The translations under genes were made by a program, and so were the position numbers. From Nocardiopsis eucommiae (lineage in GTDB: Bacteria; Actinomycetota; Actinomycetes; Streptosporangiales; Streptosporangiaceae): a DNA stretch of 64,000 nt. Below the pieces are notes generated by a model that worked only from the letters and a program-made list of their open reading frames with translations, did not search any database and had not been told where the DNA came from. Of the stretch, positions 53,292 to 63,568 are shown in pieces. Position 1 is the first letter of the stretch; each line of letters starts with the position of its first letter. Location of the stretch: contig CP074402.1 of assembly GCA_018388625.1 (NCBI GenBank), forward strand, positions 2,356,001-2,420,000, read 5' to 3'.

Positions 53292-54127
53292 GCTTGAACC
53301 ACCTCTACTGAAATCACTAGTAAGCTGTCTGAAAAAGCTTCAGTCACCAAAAGTTGGTCATGCGGCGTGAGGCACCCCGCACGACGCAAACGTCGAGCGG
53401 TGTTGACGTTGTTCCCCGGTGTGGCTGAGACCACGAGAAGCGCCGTCACGAAGGCGATGCCTGTCGATGAAGGGGTGCTCTCACGCGAACGGCCGCGGAG
53501 GCGGTGACAGTCTCCGTCTGTGCCGGTACGTAATCATGCCATCCCCGCTCCCGATCCTGCACGGGGGTGGGGAAATTGCTCATCCAACCGTTACCGAAAC
53601 CTGATGCCTGACGTCCGGTCTCTGGTTGTCTGTCAGATTTTGTCGCACATCGCCAGAACTACCGTCTTGCGAAGGACACAGCACATCGTATGGGGCGATG
53701 TCCCTCCTGCCTAGGGGGTCCTCCTGATGCGCCCATCACATTGTGGTCCGCCCGTGCTCGCGAGATTGGGTGTGACCGTATGTCCTCACACAGCGCGACG
53801 GGCTCCGGAGTCCGAACCGCCTTGCCAGTAGGGTCGGTGTATCGCGTGGCGCCTCGCGGCGCACCGTCTCGCCGTACCCCTCCCGCCCGTGGCGCCTCCG
53901 GCGCCCCGGCGGCCGTGTCGCCCCGCCCACCCGGTTCCGGATCCCTCCGGTCCAGGACGCCCCTTAGGGGAAGGATCAGGGAAAGAGGGAGGAACAGGTC
54001 ATGGTGCGTCCGCGTCCCAGACGATAGAAAACAGGGTGCGCTCGTTCTCCGTCCGTTCCGGAGGTCACGCGCACCACCCGCTCACGGGACCGAACAAGCA
54101 CGGGACCGAACCAAGGAGACGAACACC
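53292..54127. other. 836-base gene-free region between divergent whiB and yccF
   Basis: The longest stretch without a supported gene. The whiB-proximal part (53300-53660) is clearly less GC-rich and holds small symmetric pieces CTGAAGCTTTTTCAG and CCAACTTTTGG on the whiB upstream side. The rest is GC-rich without codon-like structure in any frame. It must hold both promoters; a small RNA cannot be excluded, but no known RNA fold was recognised. Confidence 0.5.
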
Positions 54128-54535
54128 GTGGCCCTCTTGAGGCTCATCCTGAACATCATCTGGCTTTTCGTCGCCGGATTCTGGCTGGCAGTCGGCTATG
54201 TCATCGCCGGCCTCATCTGCTGCCTCCTCATCGTCACGATCCCCTTCGGTATCGCGTCCTTCCGCATGGCCAGCTACGCCATCTGGCCCTTCGGTCGCGA
54301 CCTCGTGCGCAGGCCGGGCGCCGGCGGCGGTACCACCGTCATGAACGTCATCTGGCTGATCGTCGCCGGTTGGTGGCTGACCATCGGCCACATCACCACG
54401 GCGCTCGCCCTGGCCATCACGATCATCGGCATCCCGATGGCGTGGGCCTCGCTCAAGATGATCCCGGTGGCCCTGGCCCCGTTCGGCAACGAGATCGTGC
54501 GCGTCGGCCACCCCCGTGAGCCCTGGCAGTTCTGA
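54128..54535 (+). CDS. YccF-family inner membrane protein
   Basis: 135 residues from a GTG at 54128 with AAGGAG upstream. Two copies of the YccF unit: LRLILNIIWLFVAGFWLAVG...IPFGIASFRMASYAIWPFGR and VMNVIWLIVAGWWLTIGHIT...IPMAWASLKMIPVALAPFGN. Four TM helices in all. Function unknown in the family. A terminator follows. Confidence 0.92.
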   Translation: MALLRLILNIIWLFVAGFWLAVGYVIAGLICCLLIVTIPFGIASFRMASYAIWPFGRDLVRRPGAGGGTTVMNVIWLIVAGWWLTIGHITTALALAITIIGIPMAWASLKMIPVALAPFGNEIVRVGHPREPWQF

Positions 54536-54550
54536 GACGACCGGCCCCAC

Positions 54551-54589
54551 CGGAACCGTTCGACCCCGAGAAGGGGCCGGACGGTTCCG
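54551..54589 (+). terminator. Terminator after yccF
   Basis: A 9-bp outer stem (54551-54559 with 54581-54589) and a smaller inner CCCC/GGGG hairpin, 16 bases past the stop. Confidence 0.65.
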
Positions 54590-54744
54590 CGCGATCGGCC
54601 GACCTTCCCCGACGTCCGGTGGAACCAGAACGCCCGCCGGTGCATCTCCCTGACATCTCCTCCCACATCCCCCGGAACAGTGTCGTCACGTGACCGTCGC
54701 CTTCGGAGCGGTCAACGCGCAGCAATCCATAGATCGGAGTCCAT

Positions 54745-56084
54745 GTGCAAGCCCAGCGGCCGGGAGTGTGGGCGCTCCTGAACAAGTGGCTCGTCGCCCG
54801 CAGAGCCCGAGCCGAGCGTCTCGCCCAACTGGAGGAGCGGGAGAAGGCCGCCGAGGCCGAACCCGAGGTGGTAGAGGAAGCCGCCCCCGAGCCCGAGGAC
54901 GTGGGCGCGGGCGACCTGCTCAGGGTGGTCAGCGACGTCGCCTGGCGGATGCTCATCATCGGCGTCGTGGCGGGCCTGCTCGTCTACGCCGTCATCTACC
55001 TGTCCGTCGTCACCCTCCCGATCGTCATCGCGGTGTTCGTCACCGCGCTTCTCATGCCGCTGGCCAAGTGGCTGCGGAACAAGGGCCTGGGGCGTGGTTC
55101 CTCCACCGCCATCGCCGTCCTCACCGCGCTGGTCGTCCTCGGCGGCGTGATCACGATGATCATCCAGCCGGCCATACAGGGCTTCGACGGGATGATCGCC
55201 AGCGTCTCCAGCGCCCTCACGGGGCTCCAGGAACTCCAGATCGAGCTCCCCTTCGGCCTGGAGGCGGACCCGGCCTTCATCACCAACGCGTTCACCAACG
55301 CCTGGGACCAGATCCAGGGGATGATCACCGACAACACCCAGGAGCTGGTCAACGGCGCCTGGACCGCTGGCGCGGCCGTCCTCCAGATCCTGATCAGCCT
55401 GGTGCTGATCATCGCCCTCACCGTGTACTTCGTGCACTCCGGGGACAAGCTGATCGACTGGTTCGTCACGCTGCTCCCGCCGAAGTCCCGCCCGGGCCTG
55501 CGCCACGCGAGCGGTGTGGCCTACGGCGTGATGGGCCGCTACGTGCGCGGTGTGGCGATGGTCGGTTTCATCGACGCGGTGGGCATCGGCATCGTCCTGC
55601 TCATCTTCCTGGACGTGAACCTCGCCATCCCGTTGATCGTCCTGACCTTCGTGGGCGCGTTCCTGCCGGTCATCGGCGCCTTCCTCACCGGCCTCCTGGC
55701 CGCTCTGGTGGCCCTGGTCGCGGAGGGCTGGGTGATCGCCCTGATCATCGTGGTGGCGGTCGTCGTGGTCCAGCAGGCGGAGAGCAGCATCTTCGCCCCC
55801 GCATCTACGGCCAGGCCCTGGAGCTCCCCTCGCCCATCGTCCTGATCGCCATCACGGCGGGCGGCATCCTGGGCAGTATTCCGGGCATGTTCCTGGCGAC
55901 CCCGGTCGCCGCCGTGCTCGCCGCCCTGCTCCGCAACCGTCCGCCCGCGCAGCAGGAGGACACCGAGCCCGCGGTGGTCGCGGAACGCACCTCGGAGGCT
56001 CCACCGGAGAAGGAGACGGCGGTCGTGGTCGTCGCCCCGGTGCCGGAGACCACGGCACGCGAGGACACCCCCGACAGGGAGTGA
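54745..56084 (+). CDS. AI-2E family transporter
   Basis: About 446 residues. A charged N-terminus with coiled-coil character (RRARAERLAQLEEREKAAEA), then the AI-2E exporter core with seven or eight TM helices: VTLPIVIAVFVTALLMPLAK, a large periplasmic loop, VYFVHSGDKLIDWFV, and GYVRGV-like RYVRGVAMVGFIDAVGIGIV. The family name comes from TqsA; many members move other substrates or act as Na+/H+ antiporters. The frame breaks in the C run 55796-55800; one extra C restores IFAPRIYGQALELPSPIVLI and a C-terminal acidic tail. GTG start with GGAG. Confidence 0.88.
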
Positions 56085-56117
56085 TCCGGTCCCGTGACCC
56101 CTCCCTCGGGAATGCGT

Positions 56118-56152
56118 CGCGCCCCCGGTCCCGTTGTGGGGTCGGGGGCGCG
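56118..56152 (+). terminator. Terminator after the AI-2E family gene
   Basis: A 10-bp GC stem (56118-56127 with 56143-56152), 34 bases beyond the stop. Confidence 0.65.
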
Positions 56153-56349
56153 GCCGTGTCCGGGTCGCGCCGGGGAAATCCCTCGCACCGTCCCCGCCCC
56201 ATGCCGTTAGGCTGGGTCGGCCGGTCCCGAGGACACGTCCGCCGCCGCCCCGTCGCGGCGCCACCGCCGAACCAGCCCCTCCGGGGCCGGTGCGAGACGT
56301 GTCCCGACCGCCCCGAACCCGCCAGACCACCTTTGAGGATGCCCCACCC

Positions 56350-57947
56350 ATGTTGATCGCCACCGACCTCGAACTGCGCGTCGGACCTCGACTCCTGCTG
56401 GAGCCGACGACCTTCCGTGTCGCCGCGGGGGACCGGATCGGACTGGTGGGCCGCAACGGTGCGGGCAAGACCACCATGACCAAGGTGCTCGCGGGGAGGG
56501 GCTGCCCACCGGCGGCACGGTCACCAGCTCCGGCAGCATCGGGTACCTTCCCCAGGACCCGCGCACCGGCGACCTCGACGTGATCGCCAAGGACCGGGTG
56601 CTGTCCGCGCGCGGGATCGACGAGGCCCTGAACGGTCTGCGCGAGGCCGAGAAGAAGATGGCCAGCGACCACGAGAAGACCCGCAACAAGGGCGTGCGCC
56701 AGTACGCCCGCTGGGAGGAGCGCCTCCACGTGCTGGGCGGGTACGCCGCCGAGTCCGAGGCCGCCGCGATCGCCTCCAGCCTGGGTCTGCCGGACAAGGT
56801 CCTGTCCCAGCCGCTGCACACGCTCTCCGGTGGTCAGCGCCGCCGGATCGAGCTGGCCCGCATCCTGTTCAGCGGTGCGGACACCCTTCTGCTGGACGAG
56901 CCCACCAACCACCTCGACGCCGACTCCATCGTCTGGCTGCGTGACTTCCTCAAGCACCACCAGGGCGGGCTCATCGTGATCAGTCACGACGTGGAACTGG
57001 TCGAGCACGTGGTCAACAAGGTGTTCTACCTGGACGCCAACCGCAGCACCATCGACATCTACAACATGGGCTGGAAGCTGTACCTCTCCCAGCGCGAGGC
57101 CGACGAGCGCCGTCGCCGCCGGGAGCTGGCCAACGCGGAGAAGCAGGCCGACACGCTGCGCAAGCAGGCGGACCGGTTCCGGGCCAAGGCCTCCAAGGCG
57201 CGTGCCGCGCAGCAGATGCTCAACCGCGCCGACAAGCTGCTGGACGGGGTCGCGGGGGTGCGTCAGTCCGACAAGGTCGCCAAGCTGCGCTTCCCGGACC
57301 CGGCACCCAGCGGTCGCACGCCGCTGATGGCCGAGGGGCTGTCCAAGTCCTACGGTTCGCTGGAGATCTTCGCCGGTGTGGACCTGGCCATCGACCGGGG
57401 CAGCCGCGTGGTCATCCTGGGCCTGAACGGCGCGGGAAAGACGACCCTGCTGCGCCTGCTCGGCGGCGTCGAGGAACCGGACACCGGTGAGGTCGTCCCC
57501 GGGCACGGGCTCAAGCTCGGCTACTACGCGCAGGAGCACGAGACCCTGGACGTGGACCGGAGCGTGCTGGAGAACATGATGAGCGCGGCCCCGGACCTGC
57601 CCGAGGTCGAGGCGCGCAAGACCCTGGGGTCGTTCCTGTTCACCGGCGACGACGTGAGCAAGCCCGCCGGAGTGCTCTCCGGTGGTGAGAAGACCCGGTT
57701 GGCCCTGGCCACCCTGGTGGTCTCCAGCGCCAACGTGCTCCTGCTCGACGAGCCCACGAACAACCTGGACCCGGCCAGCCGGGAGGAGATCCTGGCGGCG
57801 CTGCGCAACTACAAGGGCGCGATCGTCCTGGTGACACACGACGAGGGCGCGGTCGCCGCACTCCAGCCCGAGCGCGTCATCATGCTGCCCGACGGCGTCG
57901 AGGACGTGTGGAACGCCGAGTTCGAGGACCTCATCGCACTGGCCTGA
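56350..57947 (+). CDS. ABC-F family ATPase (ribosome-associated)
   Basis: About 532 residues with two ABC ATPase domains and no TM segment. Walker A GRNGAGKTT and GLNGAGKTT; signatures LSGGQRRRIEL and LSGGEKTRLAL; Walker B TLLLDEPTNHLD and VLLLDEPTNNLD. A charged linker (RREADERRRRRELANAEKQA-like) separates them, the region that reaches the ribosomal P-site tRNA in ABC-F proteins. The frame breaks in the G run 56493-56496; one extra G restores KVLAGEGLPTGGTV. The housekeeping type is likely; resistance cannot be excluded. Confidence 0.93.
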
Positions 57948-57960
57948 TGCTCGGTCCCGG

Positions 57961-58007
57961 ACGCACGGAGGACCCCGACCCCTCGTGGGCCGGGGTCCTC
58001 CGTGCGT
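57961..58007 (+). terminator. Terminator after the ABC-F gene
   Basis: A perfect 17-bp stem (57961-57977 and 57991-58007) with a 13-base loop, 13 bases after the stop. Confidence 0.88.
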
Positions 58008-58225
58008 CCGGGGGCGGTGGCCGTCGGAGCGTGTGGGGTCGGCAGTGACGCCCAGAGCACCGGGAGGTTCACCCGGTCCCATTTCGGGCCTGGATAGCGG
58101 TCTTCCGAAACCCGGTCCAACCGGCGTGGCGCCGGGCGAATGTGGCGGCGTGTGGACGGGGTGTCCGATCATGGCAGTGGTTCCGGACGGTGGGAGACCC
58201 CACCACCGTGGAAGGGAAGAGATCT

Positions 58226-58432
58226 GTGAGTGACGCGTTGAGGAAGGGCACCCGAGTGTCGGGAGCGGACCGTTCCGAGTTGGCCGCACAGCTCAGGCAC
58301 CGTTACGACGAGGGTGAGAGCATCCGCAGTCTGGCGGCCGCGACCGGTCGCTCCTACGGATTCGTGCACCGGCTGCTGAGCGAGGCCGGAGTGGAGCTGC
58401 GGGGGCGCGGTGGGGCGACACGCAAGGCCTGA
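58226..58432 (+). CDS. Small helix-turn-helix protein
   Basis: 68 residues from a GTG at 58226. SELAAQLRHRYDEGESIRSL, then AAATGRSYGFVHRLLSEAGV and the ending RGRGGATRKA, a compact HTH seen beside ABC-F and enoyl-CoA hydratase genes in other actinobacteria. The basic tail fits DNA binding. Target unknown. Confidence 0.85.
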   Translation: MSDALRKGTRVSGADRSELAAQLRHRYDEGESIRSLAAATGRSYGFVHRLLSEAGVELRGRGGATRKA

Positions 58433-58503
58433 TCCCGGCGGCGAGCCCGGGGTTACCGGCGAGTAGGGTCGGTGGGTAGCCAACCGACGCGACGGAGGAA
58501 CCC

Positions 58504-59346
58504 ATGGCACAGGACCCGCGGGAGTCCGGGAGACAGGAACTGCCCACCGGCGAGGAGCTGGCCCGGGCCGGACTGGGGCTCACGGTGGACGGCGCGGTCG
58601 CCCGCGTCACCATCAGCCGCCCGGAGCGCCGCAACGCGATGACCGGACGCACCTGGACCACCCTGGCCCACATCGGCCAGGCGCTCCCGGACGATGTCCG
58701 AATTGTCGTCATCGCCGGGGAGGGTGACATCTTCTCCGCGGGGATCGACCTCAACATGTTCACCCCCGAGGGGGTCGACGGGGAGCGTTCGATCGTCGCC
58801 GGGCTCGCGGACGGCTCCGCCGACGAGGCCGACCTGGACGCCTACATCTCCGAGCTCCAGCAGGGGTTCCTCTGGCTGCGTCGGCCGGACCTGGTGACCA
58901 TCGCGGCGGTGCGCGGCCACGCCATCGGGGCCGGCTTCCAGCTCGCGCTCTCCTGTGATCTGCGCATCCTCGCCGACGACGCCCGATTCTGTATGAAGGA
59001 GCCCGCCCTGGGGCTGGTGCCGGACCTCACCGGCACCAAGCCCCTGGTGGACATCGTGGGCGTGCACCGCGCCACCGAGATCTGCCTGACCGCCCGCAAG
59101 GTCGGCGCCGAGGAGGCCCGCGAGCTCGGCCTGGCGACGCTGGTGGTCGGCGTCGACGAGCTCGACGGCGCGGTGGACGACGCCGTCGCCGCTCTTCTGG
59201 CCACCAATCCCGAGGCCGCCGTCGCGACCAAGGCCCTCCTCCAGCAGGCCGGGGACAACACGCTCGAAGAACAGTGCGCGGCCGAGCGCCGCGCACAGGT
59301 GGGACGCCTCACCGCCCTGGCCAGAGCCATGACGGCGGGAGCCTGA
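58504..59346 (+). CDS. Enoyl-CoA hydratase/isomerase family protein
   Basis: 280 residues of crotonase fold. VARVTISRPERRNAM at the start, the first oxyanion-hole block IFSAGIDLNMF, the second HAIGAGFQLALSCDLRI, and the EPALGLVPDLTGTKPLV segment where the catalytic glutamate of hydratases is replaced, so isomerase or other CoA chemistry is possible. Probably cotranscribed with the HTH gene 71 bases upstream. Unbroken. Confidence 0.92.
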   Translation: MAQDPRESGRQELPTGEELARAGLGLTVDGAVARVTISRPERRNAMTGRTWTTLAHIGQALPDDVRIVVIAGEGDIFSAGIDLNMFTPEGVDGERSIVAGLADGSADEADLDAYISELQQGFLWLRRPDLVTIAAVRGHAIGAGFQLALSCDLRILADDARFCMKEPALGLVPDLTGTKPLVDIVGVHRATEICLTARKVGAEEARELGLATLVVGVDELDGAVDDAVAALLATNPEAAVATKALLQQAGDNTLEEQCAAERRAQVGRLTALARAMTAGA

Positions 59347-59669
59347 CCGCACACGGGGGACGGGAGGGGGAGACCGGTATCACCGGTGAAAAACCCCATC
59401 CCGTCCCCGCTTCCGAACGATCTCTAGTACGCTGCTGCAAGCGGTCGATGAATGCCGCGCGCATCCGAGCGCGCCGGGCCGCCAAGACGCGGAGAGCGTG
59501 TCGACACCGGTCGACGTCACTCTTGACCCGAAGAGCACACGAGCCCACTCAGCTGAGGCCGCTTCCGCGTGTGATCAGGCGCGTTTGTGTGATTTCTTCG
59601 CTGGGTCCGCTGTGACCGTGTGGAGCCTTCCTCGAAACGCCGCCAAACGATGAGGAAGGTACACGTCAC
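59347..59669 (+). other. 323-base upstream region of the DEAD-box helicase gene
   Basis: No gene. ACCGGT-ATC-ACCGGT at 59373-59387 is a small hairpin. A long 5' leader before an RNA helicase gene is common and may be regulatory, but I see no defined element. Confidence 0.5.
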
Positions 59670-61288
59670 TTGACGACGGACACTGCCGTAATGCCCGCTT
59701 TCGACAGCCTGGGGCTTCCCAAGGACATCGTCGACGAGCTGGCCAAGAACGGTGTGACCAACCCGTTCCCGATCCAGGCCGCGACCATTCCCGACGCCAT
59801 CGAGGGCCGTGACGTCCTCGGGTGCGGGCGCACCGGATCGGGCAAGACCCTGGCCTTCGGCCTGCCGGTCCTGATGCGCTGCGCCGAGCGCCGCGCCGCC
59901 GCCAACCGCCCCCGGGCCCTGATCCTGGTCCCCACCCGCGAGCTCGCGCACCAGGTGCGCGACGCGCTGCGCATCTACGCCCGCGTCCTGGGCGTCAAGG
60001 TCGGCGACGTCGTCGGCGGCAGCTCCTACACCCGACAGATCAACGAGCTCCGGCGCGGTGTCGACCTGCTGGTCGCCACCCCGGGCCGTCTCACCGACCT
60101 CATCGACCAGGGCGCCTGCGACCTGGGCGACGTCGAGATCTCGGTGCTGGACGAGGCCGACCAGATGTGCGACATGGGTTTCATGCCGCAGGTCAGCGAG
60201 CTTCTCGACCAGGTGCGCCCCGACGGTCAGACCCTGCTCTTCTCCGCCACCCTCGACGGTGACGTGGACAAGCTGGTCCGCCGCTACATGAAGGACCCGC
60301 AGACCCACTCCGTGGACCCGCCGGTCTCCCAGGTCACCACCATGGAGCACCACCTGCTCAAGGTGCTGCCCCGCGACAAGAACAAGATCGTCGCCCAGAT
60401 CGCCGCGCGTGACGGACGCACCATCCTGTTCGTGCGCAGCAAGTACCGCGCCGACACCATCAGCGAGCAGCTGATCGAGGCCGGTGTGCCCTGCGCCTCC
60501 CTGCACGGCGGCAAGACCCAGAGCGTGCGCACGCGCACCCTGGCCAAGTTCCGTGAGGGCAAGATCCAGGCCCTGGTCGCCACCGACGTCGCCGCTCGCG
60601 GCATCCACGTCGACGGCATCGACCTGGTCGTCAACATCGACCTGCCCACCGGTCACAAGGACTACCTGCACCGTGGCGGCCGTACCGCCCGGGCCGGTTC
60701 CTCGGGCGCCGTGGTCTCCCTGGTCGCTCCCAACCAGCGCCGCCTGGCCCGACGTCTGCTCAGCGACGCCGGCGTCGACGCCAAGCAGCACCTGGTCAAC
60801 CCCGGTGACGAGCTGCTCTCCGAGGTCACCGGCGCCAAGGAGCCCAGCTGGGAGCCGTGGATCGAGCCGCCGGAGCCCGTCCGCGAGCGTCGCGGCCGTG
60901 GCGGCCCCCGTCGCGGTGGCTACCGTGGCGGCGGCGGTGGCGGCTACCGCGGTGGTGGCGGCGGTTACCGCGGCGGCGGTGGCTACCGTGGCGGCGAGTC
61001 CCGCGGCGAGGGCGGCTACCGTGGCGGCGAGCGTCGCAACGACCGTGGCGAGGGCGGCGGTGGCTACCGCGACCGCGACTCCCGTGGCGAGGGCGGCTAC
61101 CGAGGTGACGGTGGTTACCGTGGCGGCGATGGCGGCGGCTACCGTGGCGGCGAGCGCCGTGGCGAGGGTGGCGGCTATCGTGGCGGCGACCGTCGCGGCG
61201 GTGGCGGCTACCGTGGCGGGGACTCCCGTGGGGGTACCGTGGCGGCCCGCGTCGCAACGACCGCTACGACTCCGCTCCGCAGCACTAG
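59670..61288 (+). CDS. DEAD-box RNA helicase with Gly/Arg-rich tail
   Basis: About 539 residues from a TTG at 59670. Motifs in order: FPIQAATIP (Q), GRTGSGKT (I), PTRELAHQ (Ia), DEADQM (II), SATLD (III), ATDVAARGIHVDGIDLV (V) and HRGGRTARAG (VI). The last 140 residues are RGG/YRGG repeats, an RNA-binding tail as in RhlE and CsdA-like proteins. The frame breaks in the G run 61230-61234; one extra G gives the end YRGGPRRNDRYDSAPQH and a stop at 61286-61288. Monocistronic. Confidence 0.93.
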
Positions 61289-61308
61289 GGCAGAGCACTG
61301 AAGCACCC

Positions 61309-61341
61309 GAGGCGGGTCCGACCACAGGTCGGGCCCGCCTC
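61309..61341 (+). terminator. Terminator after the helicase gene
   Basis: A 15-bp stem with one G-U pair (61309-61323 and 61327-61341) and a three-base loop, 20 bases past the corrected stop. Confidence 0.8.
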
Positions 61342-61469
61342 GGCATCGTTTACGGTCCTTTACCGCCCCTTCGCGTGTCCCCGGCGGCCGAAACCCCCGC
61401 CCAAGTGGACAGTTGGTCGGAAAACCCCGATATCGAACGCGGGGCCGCACACCGCTCGAAGGGGAACGA

Positions 61470-63062
61470 GTGACCGTCCTCAACAACGCTCTGGTCGCCC
61501 TCAACGACTTCTTCTGGACCTTCTTCCTCATTCCGCTGCTGGTCATCCTGGCCCTCTACTTCACCGTGCGGTCGGGGTTCGTCCAGATCCGTCTCCTGCC
61601 GGAGATGTTCCGGGTCATGCGCAGCAGCCCGGGGACGGCCCCCGACGGCGGCAGGGAGATCTCGGCGTTCCAGGCCTTCGCCCTCTCGGCGGCCTCGCGG
61701 GTGGGGACCGGCAACATCGTCGGCGTGACGCTGGCGATCATGCTGGGCGGTCCCGGCGCGGTGTTCTGGATGTGGTTGATGGCCGGTGTCCTGGGTGCCG
61801 CGTCGTTCGTGGAGTCCACCCTCGCCCAGCTGTACAAGGTGCGGACCAGCACCGGGTTCCGTGGCGGTCCGGCCTACTACATGCTCTACGGACTCGAACG
61901 CCGCTGGATGGGCGTCCTCTTCGCGGTCATCATCACCATCACCTTCAGCCTGGTGTTCAACTCGGTGCAGGCCAACGGCATCACGGGTGCGATCGGTACC
62001 TCGGTCGAGGAGTTCGGCGTCCCCACCGGGTTCTGGTTCGACGCGGTGATCGGTCTCGGTCTGGCCGCGCTGACCGGCGCCGTCATCTTCGGCGGGGTGC
62101 GGCGCATCGCCAGCGTCGCCCAGGGCCTCGTCCCCCTGATGGCGATCCTCTACGTCCTCCTCGGTGTCGCCGTGGTCATCGTCAACATCGAGGCCGTCCC
62201 CGGGGTGTTCGGCAGCATCTTCGCCCACGCCTTCGGCCTGCGCGAGGTCGCCGCGGGCGGTGTGGGCACCGCGATCCTGTGGGGGATGCGGCGCGGCATG
62301 TTCTCCAACGAGGCCGGTCTGGGCTCGGCGCCCAACGCGGGTGCCACCGCCTCGGTCTCCCACCCGGCGAAGCAGGGGCTGGTGCAGACCCTGGGCGTGT
62401 ACTTCGACACCTGGCTGGTCTGCTCGGTGACGGCGTTCATCGTGCTCCTGTTCAGCACCGAGTTCGCCCCCGGTCAGGAACCGATCGTGGTCGCGCAGAT
62501 GGCACTCCAGAGCTCCCTCGGCAGCTGGGCGATCCACGCCCTCACCGTCATCCTGTTCCTGCTCGCCTGGACCTCGCTGCTGGGCAACTACTACTACGGT
62601 GAGTCCAACCTCCAGTTCCTGGACGCCGACGACCGACACCTGACCTACTTCCGGGCCGCCGTCCTGGCCTCCATCTTCATCGGCTGCGTCGCCCCGCTGA
62701 CCCTGGTGTGGAACCTCGCGGACATCGCCATGGGGGTCATGGCCACCGTCAACCTGCTGGCCATCGCGCCGCTGTCGACGGTCGCCTTCCGCCTGCTGGG
62801 CGACTACAGCCGCCAGCTCCGCAACGGGCTGGACCCGCAGTTCAACCTGGCCAAGATGCCGGACCTGAGGAACGTGCACTGCTGGGGCGACCCCGGGGGC
62901 CCGCTGCCCGACGAGGTCGAGCGGTCCGAGGGGGCCGCGCCGAGCGACGCCGAACCGCAGGACGAGCCGACGCCCGGTGGCGAGGGCATGCACGACCCCG
63001 ACCAGGACCACGACGGCGACCACCCGGACGACGACGGCCGGGAACCGGGCCGCGACGACTAG
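61470..63062 (+). CDS. Sodium:alanine symporter (AGCS family)
   Basis: 530 residues, 10 to 11 TM helices. FTVRSGFVQIRLLPEMFRVM near the start, ASRVGTGNIVGVTLAIMLGG, and the family hallmark AILWGMRRGMFSNEAGLGSA. It takes up alanine or glycine with sodium (or proton). The GTG at 61470 has AAGGGG upstream. The last 70 residues are an acidic, Asp/His-rich disordered tail (DQDHDGDHPDDDGREPGRDD), unusual in length. Unbroken. Confidence 0.93.
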   Translation: MTVLNNALVALNDFFWTFFLIPLLVILALYFTVRSGFVQIRLLPEMFRVMRSSPGTAPDGGREISAFQAFALSAASRVGTGNIVGVTLAIMLGGPGAVFWMWLMAGVLGAASFVESTLAQLYKVRTSTGFRGGPAYYMLYGLERRWMGVLFAVIITITFSLVFNSVQANGITGAIGTSVEEFGVPTGFWFDAVIGLGLAALTGAVIFGGVRRIASVAQGLVPLMAILYVLLGVAVVIVNIEAVPGVFGSIFAHAFGLREVAAGGVGTAILWGMRRGMFSNEAGLGSAPNAGATASVSHPAKQGLVQTLGVYFDTWLVCSVTAFIVLLFSTEFAPGQEPIVVAQMALQSSLGSWAIHALTVILFLLAWTSLLGNYYYGESNLQFLDADDRHLTYFRAAVLASIFIGCVAPLTLVWNLADIAMGVMATVNLLAIAPLSTVAFRLLGDYSRQLRNGLDPQFNLAKMPDLRNVHCWGDPGGPLPDEVERSEGAAPSDAEPQDEPTPGGEGMHDPDQDHDGDHPDDDGREPGRDD

Positions 63063-63122
63063 CGGGGAGATGCCGGGACCCGCAGGGTGTCCGGTGCGGG
63101 GGAATGGTGATTGGATGCCGGG

Positions 63123-63455
63123 ATGCGACCTGACGAAGACGATCCCGTGCTTCCCGACACTCCGAGGCCCGTGCGGAGCGAGGAGGAGGTGGTCGATCAC
63201 GACATCCTCGCCGACATCCTGAGGGACGCCATCGGGGTCCTCTCCAGGGCGAAGCATGAGGAGCGCTCGAGGGACGCCCCCGACCACGGGTGGATCGAGG
63301 TGGTCTCCGAACAGCAGGTCCGGCTCTCGAAGGCCCTCCGGGACCTGTACGCGGCGGATACCGACACCGCCGACCGGTTGAGGGCGGAGAGCCTGGCGAT
63401 CATCGACCAGGGGCCGCTCCCAAGCGGCGGACACACGACGCCGCGCCACGAGTAG
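63123..63455 (+). CDS. Hypothetical acidic helical protein
   Basis: 110 residues from an ATG at 63123. Mostly helical (VVDHDILADILRDAIGVLSR, VSEQQVRLSKALRDLYAADT), acidic, without TM segment or cysteine motif. I do not recognise a family. It is 60 bases after the symporter gene on the same strand and may be cotranscribed. Confidence 0.55.
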   Translation: MRPDEDDPVLPDTPRPVRSEEEVVDHDILADILRDAIGVLSRAKHEERSRDAPDHGWIEVVSEQQVRLSKALRDLYAADTDTADRLRAESLAIIDQGPLPSGGHTTPRHE

Positions 63456-63508
63456 GTGGGACCTCCGCTCCCCGAACCCCATGTGTGGGGCCGCGACGGA
63501 TGTACAAA

Positions 63509-63523
63509 CGAAAATCGTTTTCG
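63509..63523 (+). promoter_or_regulatory. Zur-type zinc-repressor box
   Basis: A 15-base palindrome CGAAAA-TCG-TTTTCG with further symmetric AA/TT at its flanks, in an otherwise GC-rich region. Actinobacterial Zur sites have the form TGAAAAT-ATTTTCA; this one differs mainly at the ends. It ends 45 bases before the permease start, and TACCAT just after it could be a -10. Binding by Zur rather than another Fur-type repressor is inference. Confidence 0.65.
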
Positions 63524-63568
63524 GTTACCATTCGGGGAGTCCCCAACCGAACCCGACGGAGTACTCCC

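Noticed and set aside
60900-61260. Dense short direct repeats at the helicase 3' end
   Set aside because: They encode YRGG repeats of the RNA-binding tail; ordinary for RhlE-like helicases.
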